A DNA stretch of 64,000 nucleotides from Lagopus muta. Lineage: Eukaryota > Chordata > Aves > Galliformes > Phasianidae. Location of the stretch: the NCBI RefSeq assembly GCF_023343835.1, contig NC_064437.1, positions 4,726,001 to 4,790,000 on the forward strand, read 5' to 3'. The notes under the pieces were generated by a model. It worked only from the letters and a program-made list of their open reading frames with translations, was not told where the DNA came from and made no database searches. Below, in pieces: positions 40,501 through 52,500 of this stretch (position 1 is the first letter of the stretch; every line of letters starts with the position of its first letter). The position numbers were made by a program, and so were the translations under genes.

Positions 40501-43500
40501 ATCCATGGCATGTAGCATCCGGCCCCCATCTCTCACTGCTTTCGTCTGTGCTGGCGTTGGGAGGGTTGATGCACCAGGGAGCTGAAACAGCTTGCCTTTC
40601 TCTCCCCTTTGGAGCATGCCTCTCCCAAATCCCTGCCTTCCTCATGAAGGCAGTAGAGGCAGAAGGTGCCCCTCAGCGAGCAGGGATGAGTGATCAAACG
40701 GGAGAAAATCCAGGCAAGTAGGCAAAATCCCTAGAAAGCCCTTATTTTGATCACTTCATCCCTTCTTTCCTCCATCTCTGCGTTGTGAGGCTTTCTGGGA
40801 TTTGTCTCTCCTGATAAGGGGTTTCCAGTGGTCAGCCTCAAGCTTATGGGTCACTGGACAGACTGCTGGACAGCTGGCAAACACGGTCTGTCTGCAGAGT
40901 ACTGCGCTCTGACTGCCAGGGGCACATTAACCACGCAATGTTACATATATATATGTATTTTTTTTTCCTTTTTTTTCGTCCCCAAAGAAAAATCAAAATT
41001 CCCAGGGAAAAAAAACCCACACCACGCCGTCTCCCCCCCCCGCCTCCACCCTTGTGAGAAGCAGCTCTGTGATGGCGGCTGGGAAGCGGAACCGCAAGTG
41101 TTGTGAGTGCCATCTGCTCCGCTTGGATCGAGGGAACGGCTGGAGCTCGTGCAGCCTCGCCAGGGATTTAAGCGCTCGCTGGGTGCAAGCGGTGCCCCCG
41201 GCTCTGCTGTTGTACCACCGGTCCTTGGTGCAGGGCTGGGGCTGGCTCCCTTCTCTGCAGCCTGCAGGCAAACTCCCTCCCCAGCAAGGCAAAATGTCAG
41301 GTGGTCTCTTAAAGAGAAACGTGTGCGTTTGTGGTTTTGCTGTGAGGGTTGTCTCTGGGTTCCTGTGCAGGCTCTGTGCTGGGACCCCGGTGTGCCTGAG
41401 ATAGGACTGGAATTGTTGGCCAGGGGAGGTTCAGGTTGGATACAAGGAAAAATTTCTTCTCAGGTTAGTGGTAGAGCCGCCATTCCTGGAGGTGTTCAGG
41501 AGCCTCGGAGATGCGGCGCTGAGGGATGTGGTGGAGATGGGTTGAGGTTGGATTTGATGATCTTAGGGATCTGTTCTAACCGTAGTGATTCTATGATTCT
41601 TTGCAGCTATGTGCTGACCTCCCGATGAGGGTTGTTCTGGATTATGGGTGCTTTTCCATCAGTTTTGCAAGAGGTCGTGAGCATCCCCAGAACACTTGCA
41701 TTTAGGAGGTCAACCCGAAATTCAAGATGAGTTTTGCCTGCAAACACAGTGGTTTTGCAGCATGTAGTCCTGAATTGCCTCTTGGCTTGGCTCCATGCTG
41801 AGACTGTTGGCATACACATCATTTCTGATTTTGTGCTGAAGAAGGTGTTCAGAGCTGGGGGTGTCGGCAGGCACCTGGAGCTTTTCCCCTGATCAGGGTG
41901 TGCTTCACCTCCGCGTTGGCTGCTGGAGATGGCTGCAGTGAAGCACCAGCACTTCTCTCTGCATGGCTTCACCGGGGATATAAAAGGCAGGAGTGGGTGG
42001 CTTGAGCAGAGGGAGAAGAAAGCACTTTCTGAACAAAACCAAAGGGCCTTTAAGGAGAAATAGGAAACCTGAGGACAACTTCAGCTGTAGAACATGTGAA
42101 AGCTCTCAAGGTGAGCTCTCGTGGCGTTTTCCAAATGAGATGTGCTGGGCTGAAGAAGGCCCTTGAACTGACTCACTCTCGTTCAAGGGGAGGCTGAAGG
42201 AACTCTGTACAATGTTTCCCCATGTGTGTTGCCAGCTTATATACCACTTTGTATGCATGTCAGACATTGGCAGAGGTTGATCCCTTCCAACCCCTATGAT
42301 TCTGTGATTCAGGTGTTCGATACCAGCTTTTTGGCTGAGCTCTTTGTTTGGAAATGTGCTGGTGGGAACCTTTTTGGGCCTTCAGCTTAACACTGTGGAG
42401 CTGTCTGTAAGTTTACATCCATAAAACAAGTCCACCTCGCCGATGCCCTGTGTCTATGCTGATGACACACGACACCTTTCCCTGTACACAGCTGGCTCTC
42501 TGCAGACCCCATCCCAAAAGGCAGCCCTGGAGAGCAGGTGGGGAGCAGCTTGGGGTGCAGTGGCTCCCCATGAGCAGAGCAGTCTGAAATTTGGTAATTG
42601 GGCTGGAACTATTTTTGGTTTTTGCAGAGGGGAACACTATATATAATCACCCTGCAAGCTTGCACGGTGACTTTGTAGCATGCATGGGGTGTTTTGCTGC
42701 TGTCCAGCTTGCTTTTTATTGGCAGCTGAGAGTGTGACACTTATCTCCAGAAAATGTGATTTGAATTGATTAAAGAGAAGCCTGCCATTGGCTAGAGCAG
42801 CCAGAGCCAAACTTTCTGCAGAAATGGTTATGGTGGTGCCCCAGGAGTGGGGTTGTGTGGGGCTCCGTTCTGGGTGTGTTGCCATGTGTCTGTGTGTCCT
42901 GCGCCTGGAAGCGGAGAGCGAGGCGGATGTTTTGGTGAGATTAATAAGACCTAAATAAAACTCCTGTCAGGCAGTTTCTGTGATATACTTCGTACCTTTG
43001 TGTAATCAAAGCCCAAGCAAATGAGAGGTTTTGTTCTTGTTACCAGCCCTGCTTGTTTCCGAAATGCTTGGAAGAGTGACAGGCGGGGAAGCACGGCTCT
43101 CTGCAGGCAGCATCTCTCTGGGTGTTGGGCTGGAGGAAGGCAAAGGGAAACAAAGCAGAAAGGGAGGGATGCAGGACCTGGGATGACTTGCCTAGAAGAG
43201 TGTGGATGAGTGCAGTGAGGAAGGGTGTGAAGCCGTGTGGTGAAAAAGCAGGGGTTTAGAGCAATGGTGGTTCTGACCACACTTCTGCACCAGCCCCACT
43301 GACAGCTACCAACTTGGGCAGCCTGGGGACTGTGAAGGCTTCCCACCGCTGCTGAGCTGGGCTGGATTTGCTCTGGAGGCTGACCTGGAGGTGAAAGTCT
43401 CAGTATCCCATTACCAATCCCACGAGCTACCCAGTCACCCATCCTAATACGCTCTAATACACTTGGGAGCCACATCACAATAGTGTTAGCAGAAGAAAAC

Positions 43501-46500
43501 AGCATATAGTGCACCTTCTTTTGTAAGCCCTCTGTCGCATCTAAAATAAATTTGCATCTAAATTGACAGGCTGTTTTTAATGTCTTCTGGCTATATAACG
43601 CTTAAAGGCCCAGGCTTCCTTTGTAGGTGAGCGGGGAGCACGGGCCCTATTTGCACAGGGGAACGACGAGTGTTGGTGTTGTCCTGGATCTGCAACGGGT
43701 CTGATTGCAGGGAGAGATGGGGAAGCTTACTTGTTCCTTTTTATGGGGTTTTTATGGGTATCTTTGAGTTCTTCGTGGCTGCAGCTGGAAAGGGCTCCGT
43801 TGCTGCATCAGAGCGTGAGAGCTGGGGCTGGTGCCTGCCTCAGGGCTGCGAGCCGAGTGTGTGGGGAAGGGCTGCCCAGAGCGGAGCTGAGGCAGCTCTC
43901 CTTCATCATCCATTATTTATCTGGTTCCCTGCAAAACAAAGTCATTGGCTGATTGGCTGATTCTGACGCTGGTGCACGTTTTACAAAGGAGGTGATTTTG
44001 TTCCCGCTTTAAAGTACTCTGATGAAAAGGCACCTTCTTCTGTGTTCTTTTGTGGTCCATCTCGCTGCGAGTGAGGCAAATCTGCAGGGTTTTAGGGTGG
44101 CTGGTTGTGTTTTTAAGCACTCTGAATGGTGGGTCTGTGCTGTCCCTGGCTTGGTGCCTGCCAGCTTCCCAGGCCCAGGTGAGGGTGGCTGCCATGGATG
44201 GAATGAAGGTATCCCAAGCGTCTGACTCTCCTCGTAGCACAGAGCTGCAGCTTTTATGAAGGAAAGGTTTGCATGAAAGGGACTTCGCTCCGTTCCTCCC
44301 CATGTGCACAGCTGAAGGCAGCTTTGTGCGCGTACAAATAAATACGGACTTTGGGTCTGGCTTGTGCTGGGTGGACAGGTCTGCTTCTGCAGGGCTGCTG
44401 GGTGCAAGAGGGCACGGAGAGCAGCTCATCATAGAGTCACACAATGTCCTGAATTGGAAGGAGCAGCTCCTGGCTCCACGTGGGACCACCTGAACCCTGT
44501 GGCTGAGAGCGTTGCCCAGCACTCCCTGAGCTCCCCTGATGCAGCTCCGTGCCGTTCCCTCAGGCTTGTCACCATCCCCAGAGAGTAGAGCTCTGCTCCC
44601 ATTGAGGAGCTGTGGCTGCCATGAGGGCTCCTCTCAGCCCCCTCTGTTATGGTCCTGCTGCTCCCCAAGGCCCCGTTGGCCCTTCTGGCTGTCAGGACAC
44701 ACTGCTGAGCAGAACCCCACGCAGTGCTGCTCCTCGGGGTCCGTGAGGCTCTGTGCTGGAAAGGGGCCGGGAAGTTCTGCGCTGAGCATTGCGCACGGAG
44801 GGCGAGGGAGGAGACGGCGAGTCGGAGCCGTGTTTGTCAGGATGGAAATAACTGTCAGCCCCATTCAATCTGTCGCCTTGTTCCCAGGGGACAATTGCAA
44901 AACAGGATTACTGGTACTTAAAAATTCATAGAAAACGTTTCTTATCACAACGTCATAATTGTTATGACTCAGAAGAGTAGAATTGCCATTTTCCTGTGCC
45001 TTTTTTCCCCCTCACTTTTGTTGCATACAGAGTCCCTAGCTGCAGCTGCAGAATCATAAAAACAGGGCAGTGCTTTATTTTATGCTAACTGCTGCATTTG
45101 ACTTGAAAATTATGTCCCACTGGGTCTTGTGGTCAGCACATTACGGCGTGATTGATGGCTGTCAGAGTGGCAGTCTCTGGCAGATTGCGATGGGTGGAGG
45201 AGAACAGATGCCCGCTGACTTCAGGGGCTTAGCGGAGCCCGGGACTGAAGCACACGTTGGAAAACAAAAGCAGATGGGAGGGCTCTGGTTAAGGCTGACT
45301 ATTCTTCTCCGGCTGCGTGTCAAGGAGGGAAGCTTGCCAGGCGGCTGTGTCACTTCTGCTTGTTCCTCCACAGCGAGCTCTGCAGCCCCAGGAAGACACG
45401 GGTGAGCCCTGCTTGACCCGAGGACTGAGGCGGACGGACGCGCGCTCGGCCATCCGGAAGGCGGTCGCTTTATGGAAGCCATTAATGCAGATATTGAAAG
45501 GGCAACCTTTTCCCCCATCCCTCTGAAAAGAACAGCTTGCCTTCATTGAGTTCATGCTCCTTCCGATGGTCTCCGTTAACCCTTAGCCCTACTGATGCCT
45601 GCGAGGCGAGACCTGGGCAGGCTCCCGTGGCTCTGCGGCAGGCGGAGGGATGGATGCTGGCAGCAGGAGGCTGCACATCCCACGGTGGCTCGGTCGCCTT
45701 GCTCATGTTCATGTTGTTATTGCTGTTCTTTGCTCGATCCATGGGCGGCAGGTCAAGGCTGGTAGGGAGGATAGGGGCATCCAGGGCATCTTGTGCTCTG
45801 TATCATGTTTGATTTTTTTCCGGCTTAATTTGAGCTGCGCTAGTGCAAAGAAAGTGGAAGCTGAAGAGCGAGCTGTTTGTGTAAAAGCGTTTTTAGGCTA
45901 AAGCACTTCAAAGATGCTATCCTGCAGTCTTTAACCTAGTCCCTATTCCATCTTTCCTGCCATTCCTACAAAGGAGTTGGAAAAGACCTTGTGCTGCCCA
46001 GGCTTTCTCCATGTCTCGCTCCTCTTGCATCTACGTTCCCTTCCGTTCCCTCGGGCCCAGACAAACTTGGGCAGGCTGCTGCTCTGTCCCATGTCTGCTC
46101 TTGCTGGGGACTGCAGGGTTAATGGAGAAATTAAGTTTCACTGATGTTTTCAAATTAATTGAATCATCAGCATGGGTAACAGGAAACAGTGGTATCATAA
46201 TGCATTTGATATGGGTCTTTAAGTCAGCCTTTGCTGCAAAATCTGGAGTGCTAGATCTTGGTGTAAGTGATCGCTAGCTGATATATTGCAGTTATGTCCA
46301 CAGTACAAAGGCTCTTGCTACGTCTTAAAACGTTCATGTCATAAAGTTGAGTTGGTTTATGGTACGGTCATTTTCTGTGTATGCTTCCCACAGTGCTGCT
46401 AGATGACGCTTGTGACAAGCCCCAGCCACCAGTGCTGGGGGTCCCCTTGGGCTCGGCAGTTAGCAGGAGGATGCTCCCAGCTCCTAAGTAGATTTGTGGA

Positions 46501-49500
46501 TCTGTTTCCAGGGGTTTCTGAGCTTTCTTCTCTTCCCTGGCTGCGAGCCTTGCTCCAGCCTTGCAGAGTGGCTTTGCCATCCGCAGATCTCCGCTTGCTA
46601 GTGGCCTCCCCATCCGTGATATTCCCCTGCCCTGTACCAGGCTCTTCTGTGCTGGGCTGAACTGGTGAGACCAATTTGGCCTGATTTCAGGTAATCCATC
46701 TTAAAAACAGCTCTTGGGAAACATCCTCACTGGGCAGATTTACAGGCATTCTGTAGATGCTAGTTCTGAGGTGCTAAATCACTGTGGCTTTGCCTGCCTG
46801 AGGCAGAGCATCTCTGGCCCTGGAGTTGCTCTGTGTGCACCATCCATCCCTACAGCCAGGCTTCTCCCAAAGGGGCAGTGGCACTGAGAGCCATTTCCTG
46901 CAGGGGCTGTGGGTGCAAAGAGGTGAGGCTGCCCAGCGTCTCAGGCTTTAGTCAGTGGTGGCTTTGCCTTGCTCAGGGCTGCAGGACTGTGATGGCTTCG
47001 GCTCCCTGGCGACAGTGGCGCGCCTACAGATCCCTGCCTATCTACATAGGGTTAATGGAGCTGATTTTAGTAGAAAAGGGGGAAAAAACCCTTGTGGTTC
47101 CCAGTTTGTGAAGCAGCTTCCGGGTTTTTACCCAGACCAGATTTCTTCTGGCTATCCTACTAACCTGATATTTCCCTCAATGGCTCTTTACTCCAGAGAG
47201 CACAGTTCTATAAATTACCCTCAGTGCATCTGGACAGTGTACGGCTGTGCCTGCAGCATGGCATTTCAAGGCAAAAATCTCAAAGCTACTTAACCAACTG
47301 AAACCTATTAGAAGCTGTCTCAATATGAATATTGGTCTTTGCATTTAACTCTGTTTTGCCCTGTCTTTCCAAAATACAAAACTTATGAGCGCAAGAGAGG
47401 TGTTCTTGAACTTAGAGTTGACTTCTCTGGTCTGATGATAGGAAATGTCTGTGTGTTGCTGCAAATTTGGGAATGGGGGGAATTTTGTGGGGAGGGGACA
47501 GGAGATGCACAGTGTTTGGGGTTCCCATAGGTGAGTGTTGAAGAATTAATTGTGTGTGATGTTCTGGACTTTGTGTTGAAGATCGAGGAGCGATAGCTTT
47601 CTAGGAGCAGCGCGTGGTGAAGGAGAAACTAAACTTGCTTATTATTTCTGCTCGTTATGTCTCTAATTACGTGCGACGTGCCATATGTTCTCCATAGGGA
47701 GAGTGCTGCAGGTGGGGCGAGAGCAGGGGGACATGCAGTGGTGGATACTGTGTGGAGGGGCCTGAAGCTGCTTCTGCTGTTTGAGCCAAAATACTTGTCC
47801 ATCTGAGAATAGGTTTGAGTAGTGCTGCTCCCCTCACTGTTTGCATCTCCCAGTTATTAAGGAATCTGAATAAGTCATTACCATTTGGTGCCGAACATCA
47901 CAGGTGCCCGACAGACTGGTGAGCACAGCTCCATTGCTGCAGTCCCTACACCAAACCGTTGTACTCTACCATGGTTCATCTGCTGGCATCTTCTCCAGCT
48001 CCGGCAGGCTTTTTTCTGCCACTCTCCTCCCTTTTGCCCCCAGCAGGTTTGTGCTGGGTCCAGCCAAGCAGCTCGCATGTCTGTGATGGCTGTGCGCTTC
48101 CTTGCAGGAAAAGCAGTCCCTCTCCAGCAAGGGCTGGCTGCTTGGAGCAGGAGTTTGAAACTAAGCTGTAACACAGTAAAGAAATATTTATTGGCAAGTC
48201 CTGAACTTAATTTGAACAGGGCTCTGCTGTTTAAACAATTGTTTGAGCCATAAACCAGAAGCCCTTAATTATGGCTAATTATTTTCTGCGGTGAATCTAT
48301 ATACGAGCTCATCAGCATGAGGTCTCCTCTGCAATGAACTGGCTGCGTGTTCAGGCATCGTTCAGCCCCACCGTCCCCAAAATACCATGCAGCACAGCAA
48401 TGGTGCTGCTGCCCGTCCTGCCGTGGCTCCATGCCCATCTCTCCAGCTCTAACAGGCCCTTCCATCTCCTCTGCCAGCAGAGTCGTGTGCCAAAAAGTCA
48501 TTCCCCCAAAGGGGAAAGCATCGTGCGGGTTTTCCTTTGCTGGCGCGGTACCCGCCGTGTGCTCAGGATGCTGGAGGAGCAGTCGCTCTCCTCCAAAATC
48601 CAGTAGCGCCGGGCTGCCGACATCACACAAGGTCTTAATTGCTTGGCTCGTTTCTTTAGGAACTGTGAGTGCTATTTCAGCCAGTTGCTAGGAATTTCTG
48701 TAAAAGCTGGGAGCGCGGGCGGTGGTAACGCAACCGCGAGGCGAGAGCGAGACCGGAGCAGTTCGGGACATGGACTTTAAACTCTCCGGCTTTTCGGTTT
48801 TGTTTAAAAGCCAGCTAGGTAAATATTTGTGCAGCGGTTACCACGGGGCGAGGTGGGCCGGGGGACGCCGTGCCGTGGCCCTGCCGACGGGGCGGGAAGG
48901 GAAGGGACTGCGCTGCTCCCGGTCCCTGCGGTGCCGGCGGCTCCAGCACAGCTGTTGGCGCTGCCGCCTGCGCACGCAGCCCCGGCCTCTTCCCTGTGGC
49001 ACAGATGGTTTTAACGCTTTCCTCTTCCTATTTCTTTCTTTCTTTCTTTCCCCCTCCCCCCCCCCCCCTTTTTTTTTTCTTTTCTATAATTAACTCTTGT
49101 TTTCAAATGGGAAGACACTTTTTTCCTTTTGGCAGAGCCCCCAGCGTCTCCTCGGCGATGCACTTTTTTCGAGCCATTGCCTATCTATCCTCCGAGTGCG
49201 TTCTGTTGTTTCTCCCAGCTCTCCCCATGCCCCTATTCTGCCCTCTCCTTTCTCCCTGCTTTCACCCAGAGGTAAAATCTGCAGCCACTGTAGGCAGAAG
49301 AGGCTGGACTCTGAGCAGAGCTGATGGATCTGAGGGCCATACAAAAGCTGGAGCCTGGGGGAAGACAGAGAGGCCCTTCCAGGCCACGGGAGCCTTTAGA
49401 AAGCTCCTGGCTCTTTGTGCAGCTTGGCAGGGGGCTGTGTGCACAAAAGCCCCTCAGCCCTGATGTCACTTCCTTGCTGGGGCTGGCTGAAGTTTTCCCA

Positions 49501-52500
49501 GGACGGTGATTCAGAGGGACAGCTCTTCTTTATGGCAATCAGGCAGTGTGTTAAAATGGGGGAAAAAACCCAAGCAGGGACCATCCATGAGCAGCTCGTG
49601 GCCATCAGATCTCCATCCTCACCAAATTGCCGCTCGCTTGTGGGCACAGCTCCCATCACCATCACTAACCCGTCCATCATCCTCACCCCTTGGAGCTGCC
49701 AGGCTCACCGCAGTCCCTCGTCCCTATTAGTCTGGTGGACCCTGTGCCCACCCATTCTGCATCAGGATTTTCTTAACTCTACGTTAGACCTTACAGTGAT
49801 ACCCAGCACTCTTGCATCGTTTCTCCCACTTTGACTGCCTGAAAGCCAGCAGTGCATTTTTTCTTATGCTCCCAAGACTTTACGTTTTCCTGCCTCGCGT
49901 AATAGTTTATGGTTGGGTCAAGGGGCAGGGGTTTGCACGCTGCTTTTATAGGGTACTTCCTCCGGTGCCTGCTTCAGAAAGCTCCCAGTTCATAAATGCA
50001 GAGTTTGTATTAACCACCTTTGGATGGAGAGAGTTGCTCTTAGAAGTGCAATAATTACATTTTGTAAGCTGTAAGAGAAACACAGCTTGGAGTTTCAACC
50101 CGCCAGAGTGTTCAGTGAGCAGTCAGAAATAGAGTGACTGATGAACAAAAGGCACTTCTATCAGAGCCCCTTGCAGGCAGCTTTGGAGGTGCCCAGTCCC
50201 CATTGGGTATGCTGGGCTGGGAGCTCAGCTGACGTGTAACACCAGCAAGCTGTCCTTGGCTGAGAGCAGCTAGGAAAGGCCGTAGTTATTTGTCCTCGGT
50301 ATCCTTGTGTGTTTTTGGTACACAGACGAGGATGTACTGCCTTTCCCTTCATACATTTATATGCTGAATTCTACCTCCATCCCAGGGCTGCACACCTTGT
50401 ATCCTCTTGCAGAGCATGCCTAACATAGTTACAGACACTCTGCAAATGAAATGCTTTTGCTTCACCTGAAAAATCCCTCTGTGCTGGTGCTGGGGAGCTG
50501 ACCGGCCTCCAGGCTCCATTAGCCTCTGGCTCCACTGGGTGTGAAGAAAGCCACCCGTGAGCGCACGCCGTGCTGAATTACACGGCAGCTTACGTCAGAT
50601 TTACTCCTCCTGTCCTGCACTTGAGCTGCTCTATTAATTTCCAAACGCCTCAAGCAATTACTGGACCTGGGAAACAGTATTTTTTGGGGCAGCCCCTACG
50701 AATAACTGTAATAAACAAACTCTGCTGCTAACAATGGGGGAGAAAACAGAAATGGGCAGTTATGCTCATCTTCGTTTGAAGATGATTTTTTTTTTTTGGT
50801 GAGCTTCCCCTTGAAAACATGGGGGTGTGCCCTGCTGGGGTCCTGCTGCAGGGGAGCATCTTGGGGTGGAGCGTGCTGGAGGAGCGGGGGGGGTGCACAG
50901 CCCAAGTGCAGCTTTGGGGTGCTCTGAGATGCTGCTGGTGGGGGCTGGAGGGGACCCCTGAGGACTACTGAGTTCAGCCCTTGGCTCTGCACAGCATCAC
51001 TGCTGAGCTGCCGGCTTTTTGTCTTAGTGAAGCGGGCATCTTGTCGGGGACGGGCAGATGGCGTTCACCTGCTCGGGACCGACTCTCTCGCCCTTGCCTT
51101 TGGTGTTGGGGAATAATAACAGCCAGCTGCTAGCAGTAAAATAGGCTTAAGCAAATGTGATATTTTGGCATTCAAATGCACGACAAGAATGGGAGAATGT
51201 CCATAGTATTTGCATTAATTTCCCCTTTCCCTGTGGCAGGAGATAATGCACAAAGTCGGGTTGGCACGCGGGGCCGTCCTGCTTTGTGATGGGGGAGCAT
51301 CCCGCCTCCCAGCCATGGAAGTGGCTGGCTTTGGTGGAGATGACGCTGTTTCCTGCTAAACCACACAAAAAAAGCCACACCTCCAGGAGTCCTGCAAGGG
51401 GGTTTGGGTGAGGGTTAGGTGCCCTTCCAACCCAATCTATCGTGTATCGCTTGGCGTTCAGCTAAAGCTGCATTGCTGTGACTGGGCTTCATGGGTAAGA
51501 GCAGCCAGTTGGAATGCAAAGTGCCGAAAGTAGGAAGAAATTGAAAATATTTCCAGTGTGTACCACCCGCCCTTCATGTGGCAGTCGCTCCTGTGTGCTG
51601 GATGCCCTGGAGGCACGTTGTGCTGTGCTGTCTAGCCTAGAGATTGGCAGCGTCCCCACTGGTTGTTGGTACATCCTTGGGACAAGGCAAAGCTCTGCTC
51701 TTAAGTGCACCTGGTGCAGTGGTGTGGCATTTTCCTAAAGCCGTGGATTATCTGCCTTTTTCTCTTTTTCAATTAAATAACCGATTGAAATCTCGCCTTG
51801 CTCAAAACCCTTTCCAAAATTTACTTGGCAATTTCAAACTATAACAAGGCAGAAAAAAAAAAAAACAGAAGCAGCGATTTGTATAGGCTCTGTGAAACAG
51901 AAGCCTATCTGCCAAAGCCAACAGCCTCCTGGTTGAGAGCAGAATTAAAGCTGCGTGGCATGCTTTCAGTTTATTAGTGTTTACATAGCGTCAGAGCTGC
52001 GTGGCACTCACAAACAAGATCTGGTCCCGGTCTCGATGGGCTTAGAGCTGAAACATGTCTTTGAAGGAACCTGCCCCCAAATCCCTCTCATTCTCCCCAC
52101 ATTCTGGCATGGCTCTCCCATGGCCTGGGAGCAGCTGGGGATGGTTTTCCTTGAAATTTTCCCTTAATTCTGGTTTTACGAAGGCTGGTGAATAGGAGAA
52201 CTCAATGTGGGGAGTGCTGTGGCCAATGTGACTCAATGTGGCCATCTGGTATAAGACACACAACTTCGGTGCAAACTCCAGTGCGTCGCTGCCAGCACTT
52301 TTTCCCTTCCCTGCAAATCCAGGGGAAGAAAGCTTGTGTTTGGTGTGGGAGAAAAATACAGATTGCTTCCCCCTGCAGCAGCGTGGCCACCAGAGGAGCC
52401 GAGCACCCCGTGCTGATGGATGGGCGGTAGATTAATAGTCCAAAGCGATTGCATTATCTAATGAAAAATTTATATAATTATTTTATATAACTTTTTTGGC

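Noticed and set aside
45370-45410. Possible 28-bp micro-exon (acceptor CCTCCACAG, donor CGG|GTGAGC)
   Set aside because: Too short to judge, phase unknown, and no peptide similarity; likely chance splice-like words.
50938-50985. GGAGGGGACCCCTGAGGA as a reversed CR1 fragment
   Set aside because: Only a short match to the CR1 words and no tail; below what I can support.
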